Part shown: positions 44,188 to 54,120 of the stretch, piece after piece | Numbering within the stretch: position 1 is the stretch's first letter | Layout of the letters: every line of letters starts with the position of its first letter | NCBI RefSeq assembly: GCF_013450155.1 | Contig: NZ_JACCKD010000003.1 | Location: forward strand, 1 to 64,000 | Source: Haloechinothrix aidingensis | Lineage (GTDB): Bacteria; Actinomycetota; Actinomycetes; Mycobacteriales; Pseudonocardiaceae | DNA: 64,000 bases | Reading direction: 5' to 3' | Translations under genes and position numbers: made by a program | The notes under the pieces: model-generated | The model's database searches: none | What the model was told of the DNA's origin: nothing | Seen by the model: the letters and a program-made list of their open reading frames with translations, nothing else

Positions 44188-46116
44188 CTACAGCTTCACC
44201 GGGTAGTGCGGCTCGGGAACCGTGGGCCTGATGCGGCCCTCTATGAAGATCCCGTGCCAGATCATGAACACCAGCAGCGCCCAGATCCGGCGGCTGTGAT
44301 CCACGATCCCGTCCTTGTGCTCGTCGAGCAGCCTGCGCACCGCCTGCTTGTCGAGCACATCGTCGGTGGCCGAGTCATCGATGATCGCCCTGGCCCACTC
44401 GTACATCTCGGTCCGCAGCCAGTACCGGATCGGTACCGGGAAGCCGAGCTTGCGGCGGTTGAGCACGTGCTCCGGGACGATCATGGCGAGTGCGCGGCGC
44501 AAGGCGTGTTTCGTGGTGGCCTTGGTGATCTTCTCGTCCAGCGGGATCCCGGACGCGACGTTGAACACCGCGGAGTCGAGGAACGGGACGCGCAGCTCCA
44601 GCGAGTTCGCCATGGTCATCTTGTCCGCCTTGACCAGGATGTCGCCCCGTAGCCAGGTGAACAGGTCGACATGCTGCATGCGCGCGACCGGGTCCCATCC
44701 CGCCGAGATGCGGTACGGCTCAGCCGTGACGTCCTGATGTCCGACGCCCTCGTCGAACGTGCGCAGGACCCGGCGTAGCTGGTCGTCGCGGAACAGCCGC
44801 GCGTTGCCGTAGTAGCGTTCCTCCAGCGGGATCGAGCCGCGGCGCAGCAGGTCCTTGCCCCGCGTGCCCTCCGGGATCCGTGCCGACACCGCACCGAGGA
44901 GCTTGCGTACCCGGCCGGGGACCTTCTCGAAGGGCGCCAGCGAGAGCGGTTCCCGGTAGATCGTGTACCCGCCGAAGAGCTCGTCCGCGCCTTCCCCGGA
45001 CAGTACGACCTTGACGTGTTTGCGTGCCTCGCGCGCGATGAACCACAGCGGGACGAGGGCCGGGTCGGCCACCGGGTCGTCCAGGTACCACACGATCAGC
45101 GGCAGCACGTCCATCATCTCCTGCGCCGAGACCGTGCGCACGACATGCTTGACACCGATGGCCTCAGCCGACTCCGCCGCGACGTCGACCTCCGAGTAGC
45201 CCTCGCGCTCGAATCCGGTGGTGAACGTGACCAGGTCCGGGTTGTGCTCGCGGGCCAGCGCCGCGATCGCGGTCGAGTCGATGCCGCCGGACAGGAAGGC
45301 GCCGACGGTGACGTCGGCACGCATGTGCTTGGCTACGGAGTCCCGTAGCACCGAGGCGATCCGCTCGTGCAGCTCGGAAGCCTCCGCGTGCCCGGTCACC
45401 TTGCGCGCGGTGAACTCGGGGGCGAAGTACCGCTCGAAGACAGGGGACTCGCCGGGGGAGACGGTGAACGAGCATCCCGACTCGACCCGCCGGATGGCGC
45501 CGTGCAGCGACTCCGGTTCGGGCACGTACTGCAACGTCAGGTAGTGCTGCAGTGCCGTGCGGTCGAGCTCGCCTGCCAGCCCGAGCGTGCCGGTGAGCTC
45601 GAGGAGGCTCTTCTTCTCGCTGGAGAACGCGGTTCCGGCCGGGCCGGTGGCGTAGAACAGCGGTTTGATGCCGAACGGGTCACGCGCGCCGAAGACGACG
45701 CGGCGCTCGGCGTCCCAGATCAGGAACGCGAACATGCCGCGAAGCCGCCCGACGGCGGCCGGCCCGAGGTAGTGGTATGCGGCGATGATCACTTCACCGT
45801 CGCCTGAGGTATGGAACACAGCACCGTGCTGTGTGATCAGTTCCTCACGTAGCTCGAGGTAGTTGTAGATCTCGCCGTTGAACAGCAGGGTGTACCGCTG
45901 CCCGGCTTCCGGCGGTCCCCAGGTCAGCGGCTGATGGGAGTGCTCGATGTCGATGATCGACAGGCGGTTGAACCCGTAGATGACCTCGTCGTCGACCCAG
46001 GTGTCGCTCTCGTCGGGACCGCGGTGCCGCTGGCAGTGCAACGCGGCAGCCACCGCCGACCGCGCCTGCTGGGTGTCGTGGGTGGTGCCGCAGATCAGTC
46101 CGAGCAGGCCGCACAC
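44188..46116 (-). CDS. asnB: Glutamine-hydrolysing asparagine synthetase
   Basis: 642 residues, GTG start, with GAAGGA and AGGACC upstream. The N-terminal glutaminase has Cys2 as nucleophile (MCGLLGLICG), RHRGPDES and LLFNGEIYNYLELREEL. The C-terminal synthetase carries the ATP pyrophosphatase loop FLSGGIDSTAIAAL and SGEGADELFGGY. It turns aspartate and glutamine into asparagine; in mycobacteria AsnB also amidates peptidoglycan diaminopimelate. It matches the Rv2201 position, divergent from ctaC. Confidence 0.95.
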   Translation of the reverse strand: MCGLLGLICGTTHDTQQARSAVAAALHCQRHRGPDESDTWVDDEVIYGFNRLSIIDIEHSHQPLTWGPPEAGQRYTLLFNGEIYNYLELREELITQHGAVFHTSGDGEVIIAAYHYLGPAAVGRLRGMFAFLIWDAERRVVFGARDPFGIKPLFYATGPAGTAFSSEKKSLLELTGTLGLAGELDRTALQHYLTLQYVPEPESLHGAIRRVESGCSFTVSPGESPVFERYFAPEFTARKVTGHAEASELHERIASVLRDSVAKHMRADVTVGAFLSGGIDSTAIAALAREHNPDLVTFTTGFEREGYSEVDVAAESAEAIGVKHVVRTVSAQEMMDVLPLIVWYLDDPVADPALVPLWFIAREARKHVKVVLSGEGADELFGGYTIYREPLSLAPFEKVPGRVRKLLGAVSARIPEGTRGKDLLRRGSIPLEERYYGNARLFRDDQLRRVLRTFDEGVGHQDVTAEPYRISAGWDPVARMQHVDLFTWLRGDILVKADKMTMANSLELRVPFLDSAVFNVASGIPLDEKITKATTKHALRRALAMIVPEHVLNRRKLGFPVPIRYWLRTEMYEWARAIIDDSATDDVLDKQAVRRLLDEHKDGIVDHSRRIWALLVFMIWHGIFIEGRIRPTVPEPHYPVKL

Positions 46117-46418
46117 GGGTCCTCACACTTCCTTCGCACTCGTCGTCGCTCACCGGTCCTGGCAGGTGAGAGTCAAGTATGCCGGTCGTCTCACCGTGCC
46201 TGATCAAGCCCCGGGACAGCGCTGCACGCCCCCGGTCCGGCGGACCCGCAGCGGGCGTGTGCGCGGGATCGATTCCCTGGTCCGGGCATGCGACAGCCAC
46301 GGCCCGACCGGGCCGTGCCCGGGGTGAGGGCACCTCTCCCCCTTGCGTCGGGGGGCATGGTGTTTCGGCTAGGCTCTGCCCGAGCGTTCGGAATAACTCT
46401 CTGAGGAGGCGTGGCGCA
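46117..46418. other. Divergent intergenic region asnB/ctaC
   Basis: 302 bp without a gene. It holds a hairpin-forming CACGGCCC/GGGCCGTG (46298-46317) and a TAGGCT -10-like box (46370-46375) about 45 nt before ctaC. No consensus -35 or known riboswitch was found. Confidence 0.4.
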
Positions 46419-47342
46419 GTGACTCTGAAGGAGCGCAGCCCGGTGTCGCGGTGGTCCCGGGCCGGCAAGGCGAGTGTCCTTGCCGGCATCGTCGCACTCA
46501 CGGTGACGGGCTGCTCGGCCGAGGAGGTTCTGCGATTCGGGTGGCCGGAAGGCGTCACCCCGCAGGCCGAGGAGATGCGCCAGCTGTGGACCTGGGCGAC
46601 CGTGGCCGCGTTGGTCGTCGGTGTGATCGTGTGGGGCCTGATCCTGTGGTCGGTGGCGTTCCACCGGAAGAAGAAGGGCGACTCGGGCGAGCTGCCCAGG
46701 CAGTTCCAGTACAACGTTCCGCTGGAGCTGTTCTGCGTGGTCATCCCGGTCGTGATGGTCTGCGTGCTGTTCTTCTTCACGGTGACCACCGAGTTCTCGG
46801 TTCTCGACGAGGACGAGGACCCGGACGTGGCCATCGAGGTCGTGGCGTTCCAGTGGAACTGGGAGTTCCGCCACCTCGACGCCGAGACCCCGGACGGTGA
46901 ACCGGTCAGCACGGTGGGCAGCACCGACGACATCCCGATCCTGGTCCTGCCGACGGACCGGTCCATCGGCTACGAGCTGCGCTCGACGGACGTGATCCAC
47001 TCGTTCTGGGTGCCCGAGTTCCTGTTCAAGCGGGACGTCTTCCCGGAGCCGGAGCGCAACAACCAGGACAACACCTTCCAGAACACCATCGAGCGCGAAG
47101 GCTCGTTCGTCGGGCGGTGCGCCGAGCTGTGTGGCACCTACCACTCGATGATGAACTTCGAGGTGCGCGCGGTCTCCCCCGAGCAGTACGACGAGTACCT
47201 GGGCCTGATGTCGCAGGTCAACGAGGAGACCGGCCGGCCGTACACCACGACGCAGGCTCTCGAGGCGATGGGCCTGCCGTCCCAGGCCGAGACGACGGCG
47301 CCGTTCGACCCGGATCGCACCGCGCGCGAGCCCTCCGGCTAG
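46419..47342 (+). CDS. ctaC: Cytochrome c oxidase subunit II (aa3)
   Basis: 307 residues from GTG 46419, with GAGGAGG upstream. The signal is of lipoprotein type (LAGIVALTVTGC, lipidated Cys32). Two membrane helices follow (about 65-90 and 110-132). The CuA site is complete: Cys234, Glu236, Cys238, His242 and Met245 in CAELCGTYHSMM, plus the upstream His in DVIHSFWVP. It receives electrons from QcrC in the bc1-aa3 supercomplex. ctaF follows 79 bp downstream; ctaD is not in the window. Confidence 0.96.
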   Translation: MTLKERSPVSRWSRAGKASVLAGIVALTVTGCSAEEVLRFGWPEGVTPQAEEMRQLWTWATVAALVVGVIVWGLILWSVAFHRKKKGDSGELPRQFQYNVPLELFCVVIPVVMVCVLFFFTVTTEFSVLDEDEDPDVAIEVVAFQWNWEFRHLDAETPDGEPVSTVGSTDDIPILVLPTDRSIGYELRSTDVIHSFWVPEFLFKRDVFPEPERNNQDNTFQNTIEREGSFVGRCAELCGTYHSMMNFEVRAVSPEQYDEYLGLMSQVNEETGRPYTTTQALEAMGLPSQAETTAPFDPDRTAREPSG

Positions 47343-47421
47343 CCGCAGCGGTCCGGCTCCGGGAGCGGGGTGGACACATCCGGCAGTACGTCCGGTGACG
47401 AGTTGAGAGTGAGGACTTCCG

Positions 47422-47841
47422 ATGAAGGTCGAAGCCCGGATATTCGACATGGTGACCGTCTTCGCCGTCGTCGTGGCTGTGCTCTACGGCGTCGGCACGC
47501 ACCTGTGGATGCCGTACGGGGTTGAGCCGATCGGGTTGATCGCCCTGATCCTGACAGCCGGGCTGGCGTTGATGATCGGTAGCTACTTCCGCTTCGTCGA
47601 GCGCCGCCTCACCCCGCGGCCGGAAGACCGCGACGATGCCGAGATCCACGAGGGCGCAGGCGAGCTGGGCTTCTTCAGCCCCGGAAGCTACTGGCCGGTC
47701 GCCATCGCCGCCGGGGCGGCGCTGGCCGGCATCGCCCTGGCCGTCATGCAGTGGTGGCTGGTCGTCGTCGCGGTGGTGGGCATCCTGATCACTGTGGGTG
47801 GGCTCGTCTTCGAGTACCACACCCGGTCCCCCCAGACCTAG
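47422..47841 (+). CDS. ctaF: Cytochrome c oxidase subunit IV (CtaF)
   Basis: 139 residues, ATG start. It has four hydrophobic helices (about 10-28, 33-53, 88-106 and 110-130) with a charged loop RRLTPRPEDRDDAEIHEGAGELGFFSPGS between the pairs. This is the actinobacteria-specific subunit IV of the aa3 oxidase (Rv2199c position, after ctaC). The sequence MKVEARIFDMVTVFAVVVA is typical. Palindrome copy C follows its stop. Confidence 0.92.
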   Translation: MKVEARIFDMVTVFAVVVAVLYGVGTHLWMPYGVEPIGLIALILTAGLALMIGSYFRFVERRLTPRPEDRDDAEIHEGAGELGFFSPGSYWPVAIAAGAALAGIALAVMQWWLVVVAVVGILITVGGLVFEYHTRSPQT

Positions 47842-47847
47842 CGTGTT

Positions 47848-47900
47848 GCGCTGAATGACGCTTTCAGTTCCTCTCGTGGACTGAAAGCGTCATTCAGCGC
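47848..47900. repeat. GCTGAATGACGC-family palindrome, copy C (bidirectional terminator)
   Basis: A perfect 21-bp inverted repeat (47848-47868 with 47880-47900) with an 11-nt loop. It starts 6 nt after the ctaF stop and ends 2 nt before the trpD stop, again between convergent genes. The outer arm GCTGAATGACGCTTTC matches copies A and B. Confidence 0.88.
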
Positions 47901-47902
47901 AC

Positions 47903-48940
47903 TTACCGGAGGGTGTGGGACAGGGCGGCCCAGTCGGTGAGCAGGGTGGCCGCCTTGCCGGAGTCGATCGCCGCCGCGGCCTGCTCGGCAGCCGTGGCCA
48001 GGTCCGACTCCACCGAATCGGAGAACCCGGTGTGCGCTGCCAGCGCGCCGGCGGCATTGAGCACAACGGCGTCCCGTACCGGCCCGGGCTCGCCTGCCAG
48101 CAGGTCGCGCACCACCCGCGCGTTGAACGCCGCGTCCCCGCCACGGAGATCGGCCGGATCGGCGATGCCGAAGCCGAGCGCGCGCGGGTCGATCGACTCC
48201 CTGCGGATACCTCCGTCACGCACCACCCACGCGGTACTCGTCGTCGTGGTGGTGAGCTCGTCGAGCCCGTCGTCGCCGCGCACCACGAGCGCGCTCGCCC
48301 CCCGCTTCGCGAACACCTCCGCGAGCAGCCGTACCTTGTCCTGGTAGGCGCAGCCGATCAGGCTGGCGCCGGGCCGTGCCGGGTTCGTCAGCGGGCCGAG
48401 CAGGTTGAACGTCGTGGGAACGCCGAGCTCCTTGCGCGGGGCGGCGGCATGCCGCAAGGCCGGGTGGAAGACCGGGGCGAAGCAGAACCCGATCCCGACC
48501 TCCGCCACGCAGTGCTGGACGCCGCCGGGGGAGAGGTCGATGACCACGCCCAACTCCTCGAGCACGTCCGCGGTACCTGCCTGCGAGGACGCCGCGCGGT
48601 TGCCGTGCTTGACGACGGCCGCCCCCGCGGCGGCCACGACAAGGGCCGACATTGTGGAGATGTTCACAGAACCCGCGCGGTCGCCGCCGGTGCCCACCAC
48701 GTCGACGGCGGGAACGGTGACATCCACACGGTGCGCGTGCGCGAGCATCTCCCCGGCCAGCCCGGCGATCTCGTGCGGCGTCTCGCCCTTGGCGCGCAGC
48801 GCGACGGCGAAGCCCGCGATCTGGGCAGGGGTGGCGTCGCCGGACATGATCTCGGCCATCGCCCACGCGGCGCCCGCCTCGTCGATATCGGTGCCCCGGA
48901 TGAGCTGGTCGAGCACGGTCGGCCAGGTGTACCGGCTCAT
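47903..48940 (-). CDS. trpD: Anthranilate phosphoribosyltransferase
   Basis: 345 residues, ATG start overlapping the stop of the upstream gene (ATGA). It makes phosphoribosyl anthranilate for tryptophan synthesis. Signature motifs are [16 protein letters not shown] (81-96) for PRPP and Mg, [21 protein letters not shown] for anthranilate, and [26 protein letters not shown]. An isolated trpD beside ctaE is typical of actinobacteria (Rv2192c). The overlapping upstream gene encodes a receiver-like protein. Confidence 0.96.
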   Translation of the reverse strand: MSRYTWPTVLDQLIRGTDIDEAGAAWAMAEIMSGDATPAQIAGFAVALRAKGETPHEIAGLAGEMLAHAHRVDVTVPAVDVVGTGGDRAGSVNISTMSALVVAAAGAAVVKHGNRAASSQAGTADVLEELGVVIDLSPGGVQHCVAEVGIGFCFAPVFHPALRHAAAPRKELGVPTTFNLLGPLTNPARPGASLIGCAYQDKVRLLAEVFAKRGASALVVRGDDGLDELTTTTTSTAWVVRDGGIRRESIDPRALGFGIADPADLRGGDAAFNARVVRDLLAGEPGPVRDAVVLNAAGALAAHTGFSDSVESDLATAAEQAAAAIDSGKAATLLTDWAALSHTLR

Positions 48941-49371
48941 GTCGCGGCTCCGCGCCCGCCGGCACCGGTGGCCGTGGGCAGCTTGCGCGCGCGCAGGATG
49001 TCGGCGACGGTCTCCGCGGCCGTGACGGGGTCGAGCGGGTGCACCAGTACCGCGTCGGCCTTCGACCAGGTCGCCAGCCAGCGGTCGTCCTTGCGGAGCA
49101 CGGTGACCACGATCGGCGGGCACTGCGCGAGCTCGCTGTTGAGCTGCCTGCTCACGCCCATCCCGCCGGTCGGCTGTGCCTCGCCGTCCAGGATCGCCAG
49201 GTCGACGGTGCCGGCGTCCATCTCGGCGAGCACGTCGGAGACCTGAGCGGCCTCGATGTAGTTCACTCGGCCGATGTCGGCCGCCGGGCGGCGGCCGATC
49301 GCTGTGATGATCGACTCACGTACGTCATCCCGGTGCGAGAACACCAGGATCGTGTGCGGTTCACTGCTCAT
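48937..49371 (-). CDS. Single-domain response-regulator-like protein
   Basis: 144 residues, ATG start. The fold is receiver-like: an acidic pair in SHRDD (12-16), the putative phospho-acceptor Asp62 in [10 protein letters not shown], then [28 protein letters not shown]. In classical receivers the last motif has Lys before the cis-Pro; here it is His (VHP). There is no DNA-binding domain. It may be a degenerate receiver that works by protein binding. The gene overlaps trpD by 4 bp, so the two are translated together. Confidence 0.8.
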   Translation of the reverse strand: MSSEPHTILVFSHRDDVRESIITAIGRRPAADIGRVNYIEAAQVSDVLAEMDAGTVDLAILDGEAQPTGGMGVSRQLNSELAQCPPIVVTVLRKDDRWLATWSKADAVLVHPLDPVTAAETVADILRARKLPTATGAGGRGAAT

Positions 49372-49667
49372 TACGACCGCCTTCGACGTTGGTACTTGCT
49401 GGGGTACTTGTCGGGTACTTGCGGGAGCACCGACCGGCATGGCGATCGTAGCCGGAACTCCGGCCGTGCCCGTAAGGGCCAGGGAGTCACCAGGTGGTTC
49501 GCCCGGGCGGGTGGGCTGCCGGGTGGACGGCCGGGCGGCATGGTCCGATCGTGTAGCGCACCCTGCACGGCCGGGCGGGGTGATGATCAACTCGACCACC
49601 CGTGGCTGGCGGGATGGCGGGCTGGATGACGGACCCGGAGGTACGTCCGGGGTCAAGGGAGGACATA

Positions 49668-50297
49668 ATGCCAGGCGTGACTACGGCAGCGCCCACGATG
49701 AGCCATCGCGTGCACTCGCTGAATCGGCCCAACATGGTCAGCGTCGGCACCATCGTCTGGCTCTCAAGCGAGTTGATGTTCTTCGCCGGGCTCTTCGCGA
49801 TGTTCTTCACCGTGAAGGCCCAGAACGATACCGGCGTATGGCCGCCGATCCACCCCGAGACGGGGGAGCAGATCGAGCTGAACCTTGCGCAGGCGCTCCC
49901 GTACACGATCATCCTGGTCGCGTCCTCGTTCACCTGCCAGCTCGGGGTGTTCGCGGCCGAGCGTGGTGACGTGTTCGGCCTGCGGCGCTGGTACCTGCTC
50001 ACCCTGCTGATGGGGGCGATCTTCGTCTTCGGCGGGATCACGGAGTACATCGAGCTGGCCGAGCATCATGTGACGCTCTCCTCGGTGCCGTACGGCACGG
50101 TCTTCTACATGACCACCGGGTTCCACATGCTGCACGTGATCGGCGGGCTCGCGGCGTTCGTCTTCCTGATCACCAGGACCCACCTGGCCAAGTTCACGCC
50201 CCAGCAGGCGACATCGGCGATCGTGGTCTCCTACTACTGGCACTTCGTCGATGTCGTGTGGATCGGCCTGTTCTCGGTCATCTACTTCGTGCCATGA
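49668..50297 (+). CDS. ctaE: Cytochrome c oxidase subunit III
   Basis: 209 residues from ATG 49668, with AAGGGAGGA upstream; an in-frame GTG 9 nt later is possible. It has five hydrophobic helices and the subunit III pattern [48 protein letters not shown] and the C-terminal [24 protein letters not shown]. It belongs to the aa3 oxidase. Directly downstream is qcrC, 67 bp away, making the ctaE-qcrCAB operon typical of actinobacteria. Confidence 0.96.
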   Translation: MPGVTTAAPTMSHRVHSLNRPNMVSVGTIVWLSSELMFFAGLFAMFFTVKAQNDTGVWPPIHPETGEQIELNLAQALPYTIILVASSFTCQLGVFAAERGDVFGLRRWYLLTLLMGAIFVFGGITEYIELAEHHVTLSSVPYGTVFYMTTGFHMLHVIGGLAAFVFLITRTHLAKFTPQQATSAIVVSYYWHFVDVVWIGLFSVIYFVP

Positions 50298-50364
50298 CGT
50301 CTCAGCGAGCAGTGCCAGCACCGACAGCCAGACAGCCCGAACTGACAGTAAGGTTGCCGCAGAA

Positions 50365-51192
50365 ATGACCACCCGTCCCGATCCGGCGAAGGCAGGTAAG
50401 CGTCGCTTTCGCCCGCAACGCAGGCTCCAGCGCAAGCTTGCCGGTGCGCTGGCGCTGGCGATGGCACTCGTTGCCGCTGGTGCGCTGTATGCCGTGTTCG
50501 TCCCCGAGGCCCAGGAGGCCCGGGCGGACGCGGATCCGACGCTGCTGCGCGAGGGCGAGCAGATCTACAACAACACCTGCATCACGTGCCACGGTGCCAA
50601 CCTGGAGGGCGTCGAGGATCGCGGTCCGAGCCTGATCGGGATCGGCGAGGCCGCGGTGTACTTCCAGACCTCGACGGGGCGTATGCCGATGGTGCGGCAG
50701 GAGGCCCAGGCCCCGGACAAGCCGCCGCAGCTCGAGCCGAGCGAGATCGACGCGGTGAGCGCCTACATCCACGAGCACGGTGGCGGGCCGGAACGCCCCG
50801 AGGAGACCGGTGTCGACCTGCAGGGGGACAACCCCGCGCGCGGTGGTGAGCTGTTCCGGACGAACTGCACCTCCTGCCACCACTTCACCGGCAGGGGTGG
50901 CGCGCTGTCCGCCGGTAAGTACGGGCCCAACCTGGACGGGCTCGACGAGGAAGTCATCTACACGGCCATGGCGAGCGGGCCGCAGAACATGCCGAAGTTC
51001 TCGCACCGCCAGCTCACGGAGGACGAGAAGAAGGACATCATCGCGTATGTTCAGTCGGTCACGGACGGCAACAACACCCCGGGTGGGCACCCCCTCGGCG
51101 GGTACGGCCCGATGCCGGAAGGGCTGATCGCCTGGATCGTCGGTCTGGCCGGGCTGGTTGGTGTGACCATGTGGATCGGAGCGAAGCGGTGA
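50365..51192 (+). CDS. qcrC: Cytochrome bc1 dihaem cytochrome c subunit
   Basis: 275 residues, ATG start. An N-terminal membrane helix (about 27-48) is followed by two haem c motifs: Cys72-x2-Cys75-His76 (CITCHGAN) and Cys168-x2-Cys171-His172 (CTSCHHF). A C-terminal helix (GLIAWIVGLAGLVGVTMWIG) anchors it again. In actinobacteria this dihaem subunit passes electrons straight to CtaC. Its stop overlaps the qcrA start (GTGA). Confidence 0.96.
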   Translation: MTTRPDPAKAGKRRFRPQRRLQRKLAGALALAMALVAAGALYAVFVPEAQEARADADPTLLREGEQIYNNTCITCHGANLEGVEDRGPSLIGIGEAAVYFQTSTGRMPMVRQEAQAPDKPPQLEPSEIDAVSAYIHEHGGGPERPEETGVDLQGDNPARGGELFRTNCTSCHHFTGRGGALSAGKYGPNLDGLDEEVIYTAMASGPQNMPKFSHRQLTEDEKKDIIAYVQSVTDGNNTPGGHPLGGYGPMPEGLIAWIVGLAGLVGVTMWIGAKR

Positions 51193-52364
51193 GCAGCGAG
51201 CCGAGAGATCAGGAGACGCACGGCGCAGGGGACGAGCGCCCGATTCCCAGCGACGCCGAGCTCTCGGAGATGAGCCGGGAGGAGCTCGTCCAGCTGGGCG
51301 GGCGGCTGGACGGCGTCGAGATCGTCGAGTACCACGACCCGTGGCCGGTCAAGGGCACGCGCGCGGAGAAGCGCTCGGAACGCCTCGTCGCCATGTGGTT
51401 CGGCCTGGCGGGCCTGTCGGCGCTGGCGTTCCTGGGCTTCTTCATCTGGTGGCCGTGGAAGTACGCGCCGCCGACCCCCGGAGACGGTCAGGACCACTTC
51501 CTGTACAGCCTCTACACCCCGCTGATCGGTGGCACGCTGGGACTGTCGATCCTGGCCGTCGGCATCGGTGTCATCCTCTACACGAAGCGGTTCATCCCGC
51601 ACGAGGTCGCCGTCCAGCAGCGCCACGACGGTCCGTCTGCCGAGGTGGATAGGAAGACGGCGGCGGCGCACCTCGCCGATGCCGGTTCGCGCAGCACGAT
51701 CGGCCGCCGCAAGCTGATCAAGCGGACGGCGGGCTTCGGTGCCGGTACGTTCGGCCTCGCCGTCGGTGCCTATGCCCTCGGTGGCCTTGTCCGCGACCCG
51801 TGGGGCGGCCCGGAGGGCGAGAAGGCGCTGACCACGACGCCGTGGCAGCACCGGCAGCCCGGTGAGAAGGTGTTCCTGCGCAGGCACACCGGTAACTTCG
51901 AGGAGATCTCCCTTGTCCGGCCCGAGGACCTTGCCGCGGGCGGGATGGAGACGGTGTACCCGTTCCGCGAGGAGGATCGCCACGACCACGAGGCCCTCGT
52001 GCACGCGATCAAGGCCGGGGACGCGCCCGTCATGCTGATCCGGCTGCGCCCCGATGACGCCGCGCACGTGGTCAAGCGGGAAGGCCAGGAAGACTACAAC
52101 TACGGCGACTACTACGCCTACACCAAGATCTGCAGTCACCTGGGTTGCCCGACGTCGCTGTTCGAGCAGCGTACGAACCGAATCCTGTGTCCATGCCACC
52201 AGTCGCAGTTCGACGCCCTGCAGTACGCGAAGCCGGTCTTCGGGCCCGCCGCGCGTGCGCTGGCCCAACTGCCGATCACCGTGGACCCGGAGACCGGCTA
52301 CTTCATCGCGACAGGGGACTTCCCTGAGCCGGTCGGTCCTGCATACTGGGAGCGCGAGTCATGA
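51189..52364 (+). CDS. qcrA: Cytochrome bc1 Rieske iron-sulphur subunit
   Basis: 391 residues from GTG 51189, overlapping qcrC by 4 bp. It has three membrane helices (about 70-92, 110-132 and 175-200), where most bacteria have one, which is typical of actinobacterial QcrA. The Rieske ligands are Cys315-x-His317 (CSHLGC) and Cys334/His337 (CPCHQS), with a Cys320/Cys336 disulphide expected. Its stop overlaps the qcrB start. Confidence 0.96.
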   Translation: MSSEPRDQETHGAGDERPIPSDAELSEMSREELVQLGGRLDGVEIVEYHDPWPVKGTRAEKRSERLVAMWFGLAGLSALAFLGFFIWWPWKYAPPTPGDGQDHFLYSLYTPLIGGTLGLSILAVGIGVILYTKRFIPHEVAVQQRHDGPSAEVDRKTAAAHLADAGSRSTIGRRKLIKRTAGFGAGTFGLAVGAYALGGLVRDPWGGPEGEKALTTTPWQHRQPGEKVFLRRHTGNFEEISLVRPEDLAAGGMETVYPFREEDRHDHEALVHAIKAGDAPVMLIRLRPDDAAHVVKREGQEDYNYGDYYAYTKICSHLGCPTSLFEQRTNRILCPCHQSQFDALQYAKPVFGPAARALAQLPITVDPETGYFIATGDFPEPVGPAYWERES

Positions 52365-54031
52365 GTGAGCTGACCACACCCACCAAGGGGACGCATCCGG
52401 CCGAGCGTGCGGCCGCGGGCACGGCGAACTCGCTGGACGACCGGTTCCGCCTGTCCGGTGGCATGCGCCACCAGATGAACAAGGTCTTTCCCACGCACTG
52501 GTCGTTCCTGCTCGGGGAGATCGCGCTCTACAGCTTCATCATCCTGCTGCTGTCGGGTACGTACCTCGCGCTGTTCTTCGACCCCTCGATGGAGGAAGTC
52601 ACCTACCAGGGGGCGTTCACGAACCTGCGCGGCCTGGAGATGTCCCGCGCCTACGAGTCGACCCTGGAGATCTCGTTCGACGTGCGCGGCGGCCTGTTCG
52701 CGCGGCAGGTGCACCACTGGGCGGCGTTGCTGTTCATGGCCGCGATCGTCGCGCATATGCTGCGCGTGTTCTTCTCCGGCGCGTTCCGCAAGCCGCGCGA
52801 GGCCAACTGGCTCATCGGGATCACGATCCTCGCCCTCGGCATCATGGAGGGCTTCACCGGGTACTCGCTGCCGGACGACGTGCTTTCCGGCTCGGGGCTG
52901 CGGATCATGTCCGGGCTGATCATGTCGATCCCCGTGATCGGTACGTGGGGTCACTGGCTGGCCTTCGGCGGGGAGTACCCGGGAACGGAGATCATCCCCC
53001 GGCTGTACACGGTGCATATCTTCCTGCTGCCCGCGATCCTCGCCGCACTCATCGCGGTACACCTGGCGCTGGTCTGGTACCAGAAGCACACCCAGATGCC
53101 CGGGGTGCGGCGCAAGGAGAGCAACGTCGTCGGCGTGCGCATCATGCCGGTGTTCGCGCTCAAGGGTGGCGGCTTCTTCGCTATCGTCACCGGCGTTACG
53201 GCGATCATGGGCGGCGTGTTCCAGATCAACGGGATCTGGAACCTCGGCCCCTACAACGCCTCGCAGGTCTCGGCGGCCACGGTGCCGGACTGGTATATCG
53301 CCTGGACGGACGGGTTGTTGCGGCTCTGGCCGGCGTGGGAGGCCTATATCGGCCCGTACACCCTGCCCGCGACCTTCCTGCCGTTCATGGCCGGGCTCCC
53401 GTTGCTGGTGACGGCGGCGGCGCTGTACCCGTGGATCGAGCGCAAGTTCACCAAGGACTACGCGCACCACAACTTGCTGCAGCGTCCGAGGGACGTGCCG
53501 GTACGGACCAGCCTGGGCGTGATGGCGATCACGTACTTCATGGTCACGCTGATCTCGACCGGCAACGACGTCATCGCGGACAAGTTCTTCATCTCGCTGA
53601 ACGCGATGGTGTGGGCGGGCCGCATCGGCCTGCTGGTGTTGCCGCCGCTGGCCTACCTGATCACGTACCGGATCTGTCTCGGCCTGCAGCGGTCCGACCG
53701 CGAGGTGCTGGAACACGGGATCGAGACGGGCATCATCAAGAGGCTGCCGCACGGTGAGTTCATCGAGGTGCACCAGCCACTCGGCGGGGTGGACGAGCAC
53801 GGCCACGCCATCCCGCTCGAGTACCAGGGTGCCCCGGTGCCGAAGAAGATGAACGAGCTGGGCACGGCAGGCAAGCCGGTGCCCGGTGTGCTGACACCCG
53901 ATCCCGGTGAGGAGACGAGAGCGCTCGAGGCCGCTCGCGCGGCCCAGCACGGGCACGGCAACGGCCAGCACGGCGGGGAGGAACCCTCCGGTGAGGGTGA
54001 CGTCACCACCACCCGTTCCGGCGAGCACTGA
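52361..54031 (+). CDS. qcrB: Cytochrome bc1 cytochrome b subunit
   Basis: 556 residues, ATG overlapping qcrA (ATGA). It has eight or nine membrane helices. The haem b ligands are paired His in [19 protein letters not shown] and [36 protein letters not shown] and [13 protein letters not shown] (replacing PEWY) flank the quinol site. The C-terminal ~120 residues are cytosolic and actinobacteria-specific ([25 protein letters not shown]), ending in an Ala/Gly/His-rich tail. It is the last gene of the operon. Confidence 0.97.
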   Translation: MSELTTPTKGTHPAERAAAGTANSLDDRFRLSGGMRHQMNKVFPTHWSFLLGEIALYSFIILLLSGTYLALFFDPSMEEVTYQGAFTNLRGLEMSRAYESTLEISFDVRGGLFARQVHHWAALLFMAAIVAHMLRVFFSGAFRKPREANWLIGITILALGIMEGFTGYSLPDDVLSGSGLRIMSGLIMSIPVIGTWGHWLAFGGEYPGTEIIPRLYTVHIFLLPAILAALIAVHLALVWYQKHTQMPGVRRKESNVVGVRIMPVFALKGGGFFAIVTGVTAIMGGVFQINGIWNLGPYNASQVSAATVPDWYIAWTDGLLRLWPAWEAYIGPYTLPATFLPFMAGLPLLVTAAALYPWIERKFTKDYAHHNLLQRPRDVPVRTSLGVMAITYFMVTLISTGNDVIADKFFISLNAMVWAGRIGLLVLPPLAYLITYRICLGLQRSDREVLEHGIETGIIKRLPHGEFIEVHQPLGGVDEHGHAIPLEYQGAPVPKKMNELGTAGKPVPGVLTPDPGEETRALEAARAAQHGHGNGQHGGEEPSGEGDVTTTRSGEH

Positions 54032-54071
54032 TCCTGCCCTGAGCCGGCAGTGAGCTGATACGGAGCCGGTA

Positions 54072-54120
54072 CCGAGCGCGGGTGACACGGGAGCGCACGC
54101 CCCGTGTCACCCGCGCTCGG
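54072..54120. terminator. Long hairpin between qcrB and the convergent nuclease gene
   Basis: A perfect 20-bp stem (54072-54091 with 54101-54120) and a 9-nt loop. The right arm includes the stop codon (54107-54109) of the minus-strand nuclease. It can act in both directions. Confidence 0.8.
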
